A stretch of DNA of 64,000 nt from Scylla paramamosain (taxonomy: Eukaryota > Arthropoda > Malacostraca > Decapoda > Portunidae): assembly GCF_035594125.1 (NCBI RefSeq), contig NC_087157.1, positions 8,674,501 through 8,738,500 of the forward strand. The letters run 5' to 3'. This document shows positions 29,874-43,197 of this stretch, one piece after another. Position numbers and translations under genes: made by a program. The notes under the pieces are model-generated. The model made no database searches, was not told the DNA's origin, and saw only the letters and a program-made list of their open reading frames with translations. How positions within the stretch are numbered: the first letter of the stretch is position 1; the number at the start of each line of letters is the position of its first letter.

Positions 29874-30216
29874 AGCTGGGGATGGAGTGAAGATGTGAGA
29901 AAAGGAAAAAGTAGAAGTAAGGAACTGTGGTGTTTCTTTCAAATGCTTGTCTCAAACCATCATGCAGAATTCTGATGGATTCAAACTGTGCTTTATATCT
30001 CAGTCTTACTTTTAAGGCTTTTACATCCATCGAATTATCTGAATCTATATAAGAAACATCAATTAAACTGATAACTTAGCAACAACAGAAAGCTTTCCAC
30101 TAAATGTGACTAGATTTCATATTGTCAAATCAAGACAGCACTGAACTTTGATGACATACAAAGTAGCAAGTCAGTGCAGCAACTAGATCTAAGGGTGGTC
30201 AAACCATACCCATCCA
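29077..30216. other. spacer between EME1 and dNK, with (GA)n
   Basis: The 1.14 kb between the dNK stop and the EME1 start holds the presumed dNK 3' UTR and the EME1 5' region. A minus-strand AATAAA lies at 29678-29683 and a (GA)n at about 29779-29870. A minus-strand acceptor-like sequence just upstream of EME1 exon 1 (TTCTGTAG at about 29111-29118) suggests an untranslated first exon further upstream. Confidence 0.5.
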
Positions 30217-31570
30217 TCAGCTTTTGTCTGCTGTCCCAGCCAAGCAGGCCTTAAGTGTATGATACTCCTTCACCATGGCAGACAAGTCAGCACTGGCATT
30301 TAGCACTGTTACAGGACCATATGTTGGAAACCTTCCTTCCAGCAGCCACTCCTCATGCCGCTTATGGAGGTCTTGCAAGAGCTGTAGAGGCAGGCCAACC
30401 TCTTCAGGGCGGCCTCTTCCCACCACCCGGTCATAGCATGTCTGTGGGTTTGTCCGCAGATACACCACTAAGTCAGCTTGACAGTCTGTGATGGAAGTCA
30501 GTTGCCGATACCAATGACAAGCCACCTGTAGAGCAACAAGGCACCAGAGGATTGGAATACCTGATATGCATGTGTTGTAAATCCTCACCTAATGATGAAA
30601 ATCTAACTTAACACATTGTGTTTAGAAATACTGATAAATCTAAGAGGAAGCAGGAAAAAAATAAAAAATGACATGACTTTCTTACAAAGACAATAACATG
30701 CTATGAATCAGCATAATTGAGATGAAACACTGAGCTTAAATATGAGCTAGAAATAAATAAGGTAAAGTGCCATGTACTAGTTTACTGTCTGAAAAAAAAA
30801 GTCAATGGAAATAAGATAGCAATTTACATCAACAGGAAAATATGGACGAGATAATAACCTGCAACTGAGAAAGTAAAACCAGACAACAGTTTACATCAAG
30901 GAATCATATTAAAAAGGAAGCACCATCACATGAACCTAACTTCATCACCTGCACATCTGGGAGACAAGGCACAGCACAGTCAGTATAATGCCCCAATGAA
31001 TCTAAAAACACATTCTTCAACACTCATTTCAAAGTCCCAGAGACTTAGACATATGAGACTGTTTCATATTCTGGCAAACAATTATACCTTAGCGTGTGTG
31101 TGTGTGTGTGCATGAGAGCCACTTACCAGGTATTCTGCTTCAGTGATAATTCCACTCCTGTACTGATTCTCAATGAAGCAGTATCTTGCACAATGGATTG
31201 ACCTCTCCATTAGCTTCACCTTTGATCCATCAGAGACTCTCTTTGCATGACCCTTTGCAAAAGTAAGTTGAATGTAGGTTTGCAGTAGATGTGCCCACCT
31301 ACTGCTGTCCTGGTAAGCCATCTGCAGGAGATTGTAGCCCGCAACATCACACCAGCTGTCCACGTCCTCCCAGATAACCTCCACATCAGGAAATTGTGAG
31401 AAATGCTTCAGTAAAGTTGTCTTCCCGCTGCCAATGTTGCCCTCGATGCATACAGTCAGCCTGGATCTGTGGAGGGGACCGTTGCTTGCCTCCTGTCGGC
31501 GAGGTGGCCCTGAGCTGGCTGCCCTGAGTGGTTTATAGTACCTTAGGGCTCTTGGCAAACAGCGCCACAT
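30217..31570 (-). CDS. deoxynucleoside kinase (TK2/dNK family)
   Basis: Phosphorylates deoxynucleosides to dNMPs in the salvage pathway. Two coding exons, 31570-31127 and 30525-30217, join in phase 0 with GTAAGT donor and CTACAG acceptor, giving 250 aa. That equals the usual length of insect dNK. Residues 44-52 form the P-loop (GNIGSGKTT). Glu68 in WEDVDSW fits the catalytic base. QTYIQLTF (97-104) lines the substrate pocket. The ERS motif is at 122-124. The Arg-rich LID is at about 181-190 (RVVGRGRPEE). The N-terminal 40 residues are rich in Arg with one acidic residue, which resembles a mitochondrial presequence as in TK2. The family cannot be split into TK2 or dNK from sequence alone, so no symbol is given. 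It lies head-to-tail upstream of EME1 and divergent to PTAR1. Confidence 0.93.
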
Positions 31571-31924
31571 TTCACCAAAATACTTACGACTTAACCCGTC
31601 TTTTATCTTTACTCCATTATGTTGCTATGCATAATTATCTCTCAGCTGACAGTCATCACAGCATCGTCACTCTGTCACCAGTGTGGTATTGCAGTGCCTC
31701 CACTCCACAGGATGAGTGAAGAGGGAACACTAATGTTGAACCATTCATAAATCTAATACTTTTTAAGCTGTAGTTATGAGAAGGATTACTGATATTCTTG
31801 TACCCATAATGTATACCAATAATGGCAGCTATTACTCTGACCTTCCTTCTTTCACGTGGTGATTTGAAAGCTTGACGAGCCACACATCTGTTTGTTTACT
31901 TCCCCCCCCTTCTAACCCCCACCC

Positions 31925-31959
<35 letters not shown>

Positions 31960-32703
31960 CAGCGTGATAAAATTAAACAGCATCGTACCTAAATCAGAAA
32001 TACCCTTTAGCAGTACATTTTTACGCTGCGTAATTTACTTTTTGCGTACACAATGATAGTGACTGTGCAATAAGCATCAGTAATACACTGGAAATTTACC
32101 AGACATTTAAATTTTTTTCATAAAAAGCCGTATAAATATTACCTTTACCCTTATAATGAAACAAAGAAGGTAAATGAGTCTCTAGATTCCCTGGACTGAA
32201 CTTCATTATTAAATTCCCGCAGTGCTAGCAGAGTGGCCCTAGTACCACCACCACCATCACCACGCCTCCATCATGTAAACAAACGGCAATACTCCCTCAA
32301 CAATTGCAATACGGTGAGACACGGCTACATTCCCCCTTTTACTGTAATAGTAGTGAGAATCTAAATGCATTCATCAAGAAGAGCACCGCTGTCATCTCGT
32401 GTTTCTCTCCCCAGTGGGCGCGGTGACCCACGCCCACCTCGCTGCCACAGAGGGTGGGCACATGTCCTGCCTCCCACTTACCTTGTAATGTGACAGTAAT
32501 GTTGTGTAACACTTATATTGCAGTGTTTGAGTAATCCCTCCCCCTTTCTTGTAGCTTGTAGAGGCTTTGAGTCACGTGGTAAGTGTAGTAATAAGTAAAG
32601 ATGAGTGTTCATTGGTAGTGTAAGTGAAGCTTTGCGGGTGACAGGTTGCCTAAGGCACTTCAGGACCACACGTTAGGGAAGTAGAGTCTGGTCATCCTGT
32701 TTA
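31571..32703. promoter_or_regulatory. divergent promoter interval dNK / PTAR1
   Basis: About 1.1 kb lies between the dNK start codon and the 5' untranslated exon of PTAR1, so both genes must be driven from here. It holds a C-rich stretch with (CT)n (about 31906-31957) and a GC-box-like segment near 32414-32450 (GGGCGCGGTGACC, CACGCCCACC). No TATA box can be assigned with confidence. Confidence 0.55.
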
Positions 32704-32720
32704 ATGAGATGCAACTCCAG
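32690..32720 (+). other. 3' end of PTAR1 5' untranslated exon
   Basis: A strong donor (CTCCAG|GTAAGTG at 32720/32721) pairs with the acceptor TTCCTCAG at 33252-33259, 16 nt before the PTAR1 ATG. The exon's left limit is not visible. It carries an ATG (32704) that is in frame with the main start across the intron. Confidence 0.6.
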
Positions 32721-33275
32721 GTAAGTGTTCAGGAATATCTTCACCTCACACTTGTGTATGTAATAAATTTTGGAAGGCAAAATGTGCTATATTCTGAATT
32801 TATCTGCAAATTTTCGGACATTTTTTCAATTAATTTATGAATTCTTGTTTTCTCCTTTACCATCATTTGCAACCAGTACTAGTGATTTCCAATGACATCA
32901 AAGATCAAACTAGATCTAACCCTGACTTCTGAACACAGCTTATTACTGTTATTGATTTGTTTTTTTTTTTTCATACTGCTTTCTTAGTCTATTTTCATAG
33001 TTCATCTTTTCCATATATTATATATAAAATCTTAATAGTTTCTGTTTACAATGTTATTAACACTCCACTTTTTTTCTTTTCAAATGAAGCTTATGAAACC
33101 CTTTTTCTTCTCTGTTTCATTCCCAAATTTTCCTTTTGTTCTATTTAAATCTTAAGTGAGTGAGCTTTTGCCTGAACAAATTTGTCTCCCTCTAATCTAT
33201 TTCGTTTTAGTTACAGCCTGAGCATTTCCTACATTTACTATCACATTGTACTTCCTCAGGCAACACAACCCAGAG

Positions 33276-33346
33276 ATGGAGGACGCCACCTGTGAAAGGA
33301 TAATAAAAAAGCTGGACTCTCTCATCAGGCAGGACCCTTTAATGTA

Positions 33347-33429
<83 letters not shown>

Positions 33430-34921
33430 TGCGTGGAGGTGTGTGGTGTGTGAAGCCTCACAGAGTCAGTCAGGTTCCCATGGGATGTTAAGTCTCTGCT
33501 GAATCAAGGACATTTGGCTAAGTAGATTAACATATTGAGGTAAAGGTTGTTTTCACCTTGAAACTGCTGTCATGTTCTCTTGAAATGTGGATAAATTCTT
33601 TGATATGATATTTTACTATTTTTTATGCCATTTTATTGCATCAAATGAACCATGAATAATCTGTACATAATCTTTCTTGTCAATAGCTGATGGTGTGTGA
33701 AATTATGTTGATCAGCTTGTTTTTAGATTTTGTCTCATATTTTATTATTTCTTCACACAATATTATGGAGATGATGTATATGAGGAACATGCGTGAATTG
33801 AGTGAGAAACCTGCCATCACTTAGTTCATCCTACCAGAATGCAGACATGTTTAAGTCTACTAAGATAAGCTGTAGATGCCCATGAGCAGCATGTATCAAC
33901 AATTTGTTAGTAGAGGAGTGTGATACTAGTTTTTTACTTATCTATTAACAGGGATGAGTTTGACATTGTGTTCTCTCCGGGCGAGGTGAACCGGTCCCCT
34001 GTGGTGAGTGTGGAGCACAAGCTTGGCCTTGAATCATGGTGCTTGAAGCACGTGTATGCCCATGCTCATGCCAACATCCTCAAGACTCGCCACTCAAAAA
34101 GGATCCAAGGTCAGTAATGCAACACATTTTTTGTCTTGTGCCTGACATTAATGGCACCCCATGATTTATGTCACCTGTTAATGTCTCTTCAAAAGATAAA
34201 CACTCTAAAAATTAGGAATTCCATAAAGAAACTAAAGTTCTTTATCCATTGTGTTGATCTCTTCATGTACAAACAGTGATGCTGACTTTGAGAATGTTCT
34301 GGGTTCATATTTGAGTCTCAGTGAAGCTAGTACTGTGAATGACATTTTAGTGTGTTAGCTATTTGAACTAGTGATTCACCAAAACATTTAAATTCCATTA
34401 CTGAAATATTTATATGTTTGTATGTTAAGAAAGTAAAGCAGTGTATATTTATTCATTTGTTCATTTTTATTTTTAATTATTATTTTTTTCTACTTATTTA
34501 TTTATTTATTTTATTTTATCTATTTATCTATTTATATTTATTTATTTATTTATTTTATTATTTATTTATTTTATTATTTATTTATTTATTTTATTTATTT
34601 ATTTATTTATTTATTCATTTATTTATTTTATTTATTTATTTATTTATTTTTGTGAGAGCTAATTGTTTCGGTGTGTATTCTACAGTTCTAATGCGATGTA
34701 TGTATATTCAGGTTCACCTCATTAAGATTAAATTGATAGTGTTAACAATGAAATCTGTTTCAAATTTTTATGAGGCATGAAAGTAACTAACTGATTAAGA
34801 TGTCAGCTAAATATAGTTTTAGAAAGTGCATTTTACATTGATTCTGATATGGGAAATAGTTATATATTTTATGAATTATGTGTTTGTGGTCCTACCAGAG
34901 AAAAAGGCCAATAATCCAACC

Positions 34922-34969
<48 letters not shown>

Positions 34970-36812
34970 GCTATAAGAGATTGCAAATGGTCTGTACTGC
35001 ATCCTTAGGGATGAAAATGCAAAAGTACGAAAGATAAAGAAATATATGCATGTGAGTAAAATCTATATTGTAGCCTTCAGCTACATTCTTTCTATAAATA
35101 CTTAAATGTAAAAGATACTCAGCAAAATATTAAAAAAAAAATTTTTTATTTAGAAAATCACTGAAGTACACTAAGATATTTATTATTGTGTTATTTTATA
35201 CAGATGTGCTACATATGAGCACTCTATAAATGTCTCATTGAAGAAGTCTATCAAGGTTAAAGTAGTTGTTTTCAGTGTTTCTATGGTTAATATAGCTAAT
35301 GTTTCAGAAACTTTGCATTATAAAAAATCAAGTCATTGCTGAATTTGTGAATTAATTTTCACTATGATCCCTTGGGATTCAATTACTAATAGATTTATTA
35401 TTTTATATGTCACACAGACAGATCTATGACCTTAATTAACTTTTACATCTAGTAAATATTTATGTTTATATGCTATATGCAACTGTCTTTTGAGTCAAAT
35501 TTACACTCTGGAGGTGCAGAAAGTGAAAAATCAAAATGTACTTATTATTATGAAACTGAAAGTGTCAAGCAATGATCAAGCTTTTCATCAGACTTGTGAA
35601 CCAGTGCCATGGTGAGAGTGCCCAACCTTGTGGGAGGGAGGATTGCATAACAAAGCCTTGCTGCAGTCCCCCTTGTGGTGCTGGTTCATTGTCAGCTTAC
35701 CTAATCAATGTTAGGAGGATTTAGCTTGCATAATATCATTGCTTTATTTTTGCATTAGCATCCTTCATGATGTAAATTTGTATCAAGTGATAGTAATGCA
35801 TAGAAGAAAATTTTGCAAAGCCAAGGATCCCTTGTGCTTGTGTGTGTGCAAATGTGTGTGTTCTGAACTCAGCTCCACTGCTAAGATGCATACATCTGTG
35901 TGTGCCCCAGACCCTGCTCCAATGCTGCGGTGGACACAGTTCTGTCTTCTAGTCGCCCCAGAAGTTGCCACATTTTGGAACATACGGAAGCAACTACTAC
36001 AGCATGGCAGTTTGTCAGTAGATGCAGATCTCCACCTCACTCGCCTTGTGTTATCTCGAAAGCCAAAATGTATGGAAGTATTTCAGCACCGCAAGTGGCT
36101 TTTCCATCATATTTTAGCTCCCTGTCCATCTTTGCCGTCCCCACCTTGTGCCATTGACCACCACAATGGCAGTGGTCCTGATGAGGAGCCAAACCGTAGA
36201 TTCTTACTTGGGGAGCTGGAAATATGTAGGTGGACAGCTGACAAACACCAAAATAACTATCATGCCTGGAACCATAGGTTGTGGGTACTACAGCAGCTAG
36301 CTGAGCGACCTCTTGGCCTGGCTGAAGTGTGTCGTGCTGAGTATGAGGCGTGTCACCGCTGGGTGAGGACACATGTCAGCGAGCACAGTGGCCTCCACTA
36401 CATGCAGCACCTCTTGGCTACCCTAGTCACCTTGGTGGCTGAGGGGGTCCTTCTTAACCTGGCAGAAGCTGTGCCTTCAGCTACATGCCCTAAAGACTTG
36501 TACTGTACTGAGTTAGAATTCAATCGCAACCTGATAGAGCAGTATCCAGGTCATGAGGCACTGTTCTGTCATCGGCGAGTGCTGCTGCAGCGGCTACAGG
36601 ATATCCTGCTACATGCTGCACCATTGCATCGCACAGCTTCTCCACCACCTCCAGCCCTCAAGCGTTCATGTGTAGAGACGGTGAATGGTGAGTGGAGCAC
36701 TGCGCTGCTCAGTGAGAGGGACCTGGTGAACAAATGTCTACAAACTGATTCCTACCAGAAGACCCTTGGAGAGCGACACGCTCATTGGCTCAGCAATGTG
36801 CTAGCTGTCTAG
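33276..36812 (+). CDS. PTAR1: PTAR1, prenyltransferase alpha-repeat protein
   Basis: Protein-prenyltransferase alpha-subunit-like protein, known in vertebrates as the alpha-type subunit of geranylgeranyltransferase III, which acts with RABGGTB. Coding exons 33276-33343, 33952-34109 and 35911-36812 join in phases 2 and 1 and give 375 aa (about 400 in mammals). The N-terminus contains SPVVSVEHKLGLESWCLKHVY. PPTA-type helical repeats are marked by FWNIRKQLL, FQHRKWLFHHIL, YHAWNHRLWVLQQL and FCHRRVLLQRL. The third exon also extends as an open frame leftward into the intron, but only the acceptor CCCCAG|AC at 35905-35912 keeps the phase. The start is the ATG at 33276. An in-frame ATG in the preceding untranslated exon would add 11 residues. 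The first intron begins with GTAAGG followed directly by a (GA)n tract. Confidence 0.92.
33348..33426. repeat. (GA)n directly after the PTAR1 exon 1 donor
   Basis: The tract starts at intron position +5 of the donor AAT|GTAAGGAGAGAG and runs for about 79 bp. Confidence 0.95.
34480..34970. repeat. TTTA-rich tract and (GT)n in PTAR1 intron 2
   Basis: Degenerate (TTTA)n with TTTTA variants at about 34490-34650, then (GT)n at about 34923-34969. Confidence 0.9.
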
Positions 36813-39800
36813 TTGGCTGGGGCAGTGCTGGAGCTGGACCAGTCATGCAATTCCTCAGGGATGCAACAGACTCAATTGCTCCACCTCAGTTGGCCTTAAA
36901 AAGTTTTGCCAGACTTGTTTACTTGTGATCACCACATAAATTGGAGAGAAGTTGTTGCTTCACTGATTAAAACAATGGGAGGCAAGCAGGACAGCACAAC
37001 TGTGATGAAAGAATCATTGTTTCTTATCAAATGTCAATATTTTTTGTGTAAGATGGTATAGAAATTGATAGCCTGCTACTTACTGCCTTTCTTTGGCATC
37101 GTAGTTATAAATGCACATACCTTTAGATATACATATATTGGGCAGTGGAATATCATGCATGGTGTGCATAAGTGATTTCATGGCATATAATATAGAAATG
37201 TAAAGTTGATGATTTTTTTTTTTGGGGGGCAAAATATAAATACAAATCTGATATGAAAAGATAGAAATATGCAAAATAGTTTTGAGAATTACTAGGAAAT
37301 ATAATGATGAAATATCAGTAGTGCAGCCTTGCTTGACCTCACTTCCTTCCCAGCTCAGGGGCTGAAACCCAGTAATATTTTGTTCCTTTCACATGCAGTA
37401 CTCCCTCTGTTGTGAGCAATCTGTGTCATTCATCTTGAATGGTTTGGTACACAGTGCTGTTGATGGAGCAGGAATACTTTGTACATACACAGTAATATAT
37501 ATGAACTACAGTTGGAAGTTGTCCAAAATTTTACTGGGTGCTAAAATACTTTCAGATCATTATTCTATATGCCTGAAGCAAAATTGTTTAAGGAAACCAA
37601 AGCATTAATTCTTATTAAGAGATGTTCAGGAAGGGCAGACATATCTGCAATATTTTTAACACACTCCATTATTTCAGACTTCATAACTGCACTTCAGTCA
37701 AGCTTGTAAATAACTTCAACTTAACAGAATTATATCCTGTATTGTTTAAAGGTTTTAGCACATTTTTTAACAGATTGTTATAGTTTTAATATTACATTAA
37801 ATGAAGTGTTAGACAGCACTGAATAGAGAGATGAATGACATTTACCTGTTGATATATCGTGTAGTCTGACCTGAAGCTGAAGGTGAACCTTTCATTCCCT
37901 AGAAAAATTGCCAGTTAGTTGGCTTAGGTGCAGTCCATACATTACTTCAGCTTGGTCATTAAAAATAAATTTATTTTGAACAAAGCTGTTTTAACATTTA
38001 AATTCCAGTAAGTATCTAGAATTAATACAATGTTTGATGCAAGTCAACCTAAAGAGCAAGCAGGATTGCAGAACAATTATTCAACTGACTACATCAATGT
38101 TACTCAATGAAGTAGTACAAGAAATATCAAGCATACACTTAAACAGCCATACACAGCTTTCACACACTATGAAAACTGAAACTATTAAGAAGGAATCAGA
38201 TGTTGCAAAAGTACACAGGAAGCAGGAATTGGAGAAAACTAGATGTGAGGATATTGGAAGATAACTATAAGGAGAGCATTGCTAGGATAAAGCTACCTTT
38301 ATAAGGTCAGCAACAAAATACTGAAAAAAAAAATTGCCAGACAGGGTGACATTATTTCTCAAACTGTTTACTTGAATGGTAAGATACAGTACTAGGATAA
38401 TGCAGAATTCCTAAATAATTTGGAGTTACCAATGAGTAAATTTACAAATTGTTGCACCAACTGATTTTGCATTTTGACACACACACATCCAAAGACCAGA
38501 TGTGGTGGTTATGAAGAAAAGAGTGGGGGTCAGCCATAACTATGAAGAAAAGGGTAGGCTCAGTCATAACTATGAAGAAAACAAGGGTAGGGTCAGCCAT
38601 AACTATGAAGAAAACAAGGGCGGGCTCATCTATAATTATGAAGAAAACAAGGGTGGGCTCAGCCATAACTATGAAGAAAACAAGGATGAGGCTCAGCCAT
38701 AACTATGTAGAAAAAAAGGGTGGGTTCACCCATAATGTAACACTGTCTTGCAATATAATTTTAGAGATTGATGAGAGTGAGGATGTGTAAGCTACATTTT
38801 TCATAGTGAAATCTTTTGATGACTCAGAGATGTTGTTTTTGGCATGCAGTATTATCTTATTCTTATATCCACTTGCACACTTTTATTCCTCTTGGCATTT
38901 ACAAGTACTCCAAGAGAGTTTGCAACCAGATATGCTATTTATGTTCATGTTATTAATCCTGCAGACCAGCTGTTAGTGCTGTCATTCTTGGTTAGATGCA
39001 GCTGGACTGATTGCACCTAAAACATTGTGGTTCTGAGTTCAGTTACAGGATGTACTACAACCAATAGTTTGATATTCTTATATCTTGCCTTTCAGTCTTA
39101 ATGATTGTGGTAGTTACAATGCTAGTGTTATGCACTGGTGTAACTAGTTAAAGTAAGATGAGAGATGAGTTCCATAATACAGTAAATCTTCAAAGCAAGT
39201 GGATTATTTCAGAATGTTCAGTATACTAAACATGAAATATACTGGCCATGAAACTTTTTGAGAAATTGGTTTTGTCACGCATAGTACATGGTGTCATGCA
39301 ATACCATAGTGATTCCTCAACCACAATATGCTTTCCAAGATGCATGTGAGGTTGGATGGTGCCATAATGATTCCTGAATTTCAGCATCTTGTACTTCTAA
39401 TCAGAATGTTTAGAGGTTTCATCAGTTTCTTGGTCACTGATTTCAACTTGGGTGCTCATATCAGAAAACATAAGGGTTGTTGCTGGTCATACTGTACCTG
39501 AACCACATGTGCATGGCTTCCTTCACCCGTGAAATGCTTACTGTTCACCTTTTGAACGACTTGGAAGATTTTCCCTGGTCCTGAGAATATTGACTGGAGA
39601 ATATCTTTTAAATACAAGTGTCTAAGACATCTGCTTAATAGGTTTTATACATCACCACAGATGTTTGGAATACCAGATTATTCAACAGTTATATTAAGTA
39701 AAGTCTGATTCCTATTCATGATAGGTCATTGAGGATCAGCTGTGTCTATAGTTCATTGCAGTCCACATCAAGCATTCATGGCCGTGTCATCTATTCCCAA

Positions 39801-40214
39801 AGAAGGATATCATCAAACTAAAACTTCTAAAAGTAAGTAATAATTTATGAAGTTTATTTTCTTAATACATGGGATAGTAAAATAGTGATTTCTTCAGCAT
39901 GGTAAATCACTCGACAGTTGAGGCTTTAGTGCTCATAGCCTATTACCTTCTGTTCAGTGTGCTTCCTTTGGCTCTCATCCACGTGAAATAGTGAAGAAGT
40001 AACAGTGAACAATTACATAAAGATGCAATACTATTTCCCAGACCTGTGTCCTATTGTACCTTGCAGTGGAGTGCATCATCATGCTGAACTGTCACTTTGG
40101 CTGATTTTACAGATATTTAAGGTTCTTCCTTTGAATCACAGTCTGTAGATTATCAGACATCAATTTGGATGTTTGGTGTAGCATGGTCTCCATTCTTGTT
40201 CTAAACACAACTGG

Positions 40215-40268
<54 letters not shown>

Positions 40269-40327
40269 GATAACAATGTTCTATTTTTTATACACACACA
40301 CAAAGATAACAATGTTCTCTTAATTTG

Positions 40328-40361
<34 letters not shown>

Positions 40362-40374
40362 AAAGCAATGCAGT
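36813..40374. other. PTAR1 / OTUD3 convergent spacer
   Basis: The genes converge here. Positions 36813 to roughly 37970 are the likely PTAR1 3' UTR (candidate AATAAA at 37964-37969). The rest is AT-rich unique sequence with a minisatellite (38511-38714) and (CA)n at 40217-40266 and 40330-40357. A degenerate tRNA-like segment near 38990-39060 is too poor to call. No further gene is seen. Confidence 0.5.
38511..38714. repeat. minisatellite, about 7 x 30-34 bp
   Basis: Copies of a unit containing ATGAAGAAAACAAGGG and CAGCCATAACT start at about 38511, 38542, 38572, 38605, 38638, 38671 and 38705. The shorter first units lack the ACA insertion of the later ones. Open frames through it are repetitive and not credible as genes. 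Confidence 0.9.
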
Positions 40375-40380
40375 TTTATT
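40375..40380 (-). terminator. possible OTUD3 polyadenylation signal
   Basis: AATAAA on the minus strand, 125 bp downstream of the OTUD3 stop and just before a (CA)n tract. Confidence 0.45.
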
Positions 40381-40504
40381 TCAAAATTTTAAATGCTTTA
40401 CTTGGAATTTAGTTGAATTCTGTAAAGAATAGCTGAAACCATTACTGAATATGAGTATATTGTGAAATTTTTACACCTGAGAAAGAGCAGCCAAGAGTGA
40501 GTGG

Positions 40505-41222
40505 CTAGATGCTGAGACACCCAATGTCCTTCACCAAGATCACCTCAGACTCATCTGCACCAAAATCATCAAACTCCTGCCCTGTCTGTCGTTGCCTCTT
40601 ACGTTCATTGGCCTCTTGTTTTCTCAGCTGCTTCTTCAATTCCTTCCGCTTGGAGTTAGAAAGGTGCTGCAAAAGGCAAAACAACATGGTACTGACAGCA
40701 GCCTTGTTCTTAGCTTATTTAATCTGATTAGTTGACTTTTTATCATAAGCATCACTCATTAGCCATTATTCCATCTCTGGGAGGCTTTCATTACTTTACA
40801 ATTTGTTCATGTTTCTTCTTTAACTGATGATTCCTGAATTAATTTCATGTGCACTTTTTTTTTATTATTTTGAATTATTTTATTACTTTTAACTGCTTTA
40901 CTTATTCTTGCATTTTCTTCCTTTCAAGAATATTTTCACTGAGGATATTTTGACTAAACCACTAAGTGCATCTTTCATTTCCACCATGTCCTGACTACTT
41001 TATGCTTGCTTTCTGCATTCAGTCTTGACTCCCCAGTCATATCAAGAAAGTGTAATGTGAAAAGTTATTACAGGAGTATATTAGTTTCTGCTTCCCTCCC
41101 ATAGAATGAAACATGTAAGGAGAGCACATCTGCAGTGATCCACATGCACAGAATCTTATAGTTTCAAGATTATGTCCCCATCCTAACATCTGTAAGGCAC
41201 TGTATCATTTAGAGACAGCCTG

Positions 41223-41306
<84 letters not shown>

Positions 41307-43136
41307 TGAATTCTACAAGAACCAAAGTTTGAATGTGAGAGTAATACTGCATTGTATTGGAAGCATTTTTGTCAACAATTATTACAACCTCTTTCTTATA
41401 CCCATCAAAAATAGGAATATCTAGAATTTAGAAATGGCTCTTTAACAACATAACCACAAAGCAACATTGACAACTACCTGTTGAGTCTGCAGACGGTGAT
41501 GGAGCTTTTCCTGTTGGGTCATCTTGCGATAGGCTGGTGGCATCCTGGACACTCCCACCCCCCCTACCAGAGGACCAGAAGTGATGCCTTCAGGACTACA
41601 CAGTTGACCATTACTACAGCTTGGCGAAGTTTGTGGATACTCCCCTGTGGACAAATTCAATTAGTGGTACACATTCTGGCTGTTCCACATACACAGTGCA
41701 AATGAATTACTAATGCATTTTTCTTAGACTAATTACCTATCAAAATTATCAGTATCTCAGGAGCATAGGGCTTACCTTTGTGCTGATGAACAATGTAATT
41801 GATGAGGGCATCTGCTGCCTCACGCACTTGATAGTCATGGGCACACAGGTATTTCTGTACCAACCCCAAGTCCTCACAGCCAGTCTGCTCCATTAGCTCT
41901 TGCTCCATCCGGCTCATCCCATGATGACCATTAGACATAGGTGGAAGATGGAGAAGGTGGCATTCAAAGCTGTCTTCCCTTATACCCTCTTCTTCATCAT
42001 CATCATAATCATCATCCTCCAGCCCCTTCATGGAGGCCTTGGGAACAGCAGCAGCTGCAGCAGCAGTAGCAGCAGAGGAAAGGGTAGTAGTAGACATCTT
42101 AATGCGGGCAGGACCAGAAGTGCAGTCCCCAAGACGGCGGACACTATTGTAGTGGTCTCCATTGTGGTACGAGATATGTAGCTCCATCACACCCTTCTTG
42201 GACTCGGTGCCATTGATCTGGCAAAGAAGTGCTGAGCTGCAGTCACAAGAAGATGTGTAAGACATAGATTTGAGAAAGAAGTACTCCATTGGAAGATACA
42301 AAGAGCTGTAACTGATGATATTAGTCTCTGTCTTTCCCTGTCTAATGATATTCAGTGTCTCAATCATTATTTAATATTCTGAAGAAAATTTAAATCATGC
42401 CAAACTTTAAAGGTTTTTCTGAAAAAAAAAAAAAATTCATGACACAGCTTATTGGTGAGCTAGGTGAGGTAGCTTACTTGCCAGCAAGGTGTGTTGAGCT
42501 GGTGGATGACCACAGACACTTGATGGAGCCGGGCAAAAGCCACAATACAGTCATTGCCTGCATAGGTACCCAGCTGAGCTAAATTGTTGCCTGAAAAGAA
42601 CAAAAGTATTGGCTTAAAAGTATCATATTATTAATTTAGTTTTAAAATAATAACGTTCAGTAAGGAATCTTCTGTAAAAAATTGTTTTATTTTAAAGGAT
42701 ACATGCAAGGTAAATCTCAACTCTGGCAGGTACTGGCAGGTAGTCACAATCTTCAGAACTGACATGTTAACTTCAACGTCACTCTGAGATTCCATTTCTT
42801 ACATTTTGTTCGTCCTGTATCTGTTTATTTATGTTCATAATCACAAATATAGAAATTAAAGCACTCAGTTCACAACTAAGAGATTTGGGATTCAAATTCA
42901 TGGTTAACTGAGACAACCTGAAATTGTTTCAATTTATGCTGCAATCCATGTTTACCTTTAACACTACAGGCACAGCATGTAAGCTGAGGAGTTGTGATCT
43001 CGCAGCTCAACAGGAGCAGAAGGCTGAAGTTCTGCCCTCAGGCCATCTATTATAGTGTGTGTGAGAGAACATGATGCATGCTGTAGTCAGGAACCGTTTA
43101 CTAAATTTACTTGTTTATGGATTTCATCTTTGTTGT

Positions 43137-43197
<61 letters not shown>

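Noticed and set aside
35739..35910. Leftward extension of the large PTAR1 open frame
   Set aside because: It includes simple-repeat-like CLCVCKCVCS text. The phase-consistent acceptor at 35909-35910 joins exon 2 correctly, so this part is intron.
38990..39060. tRNA-like segment
   Set aside because: Only a weak B-box-like word is present, with no acceptor or anticodon stem pairing.
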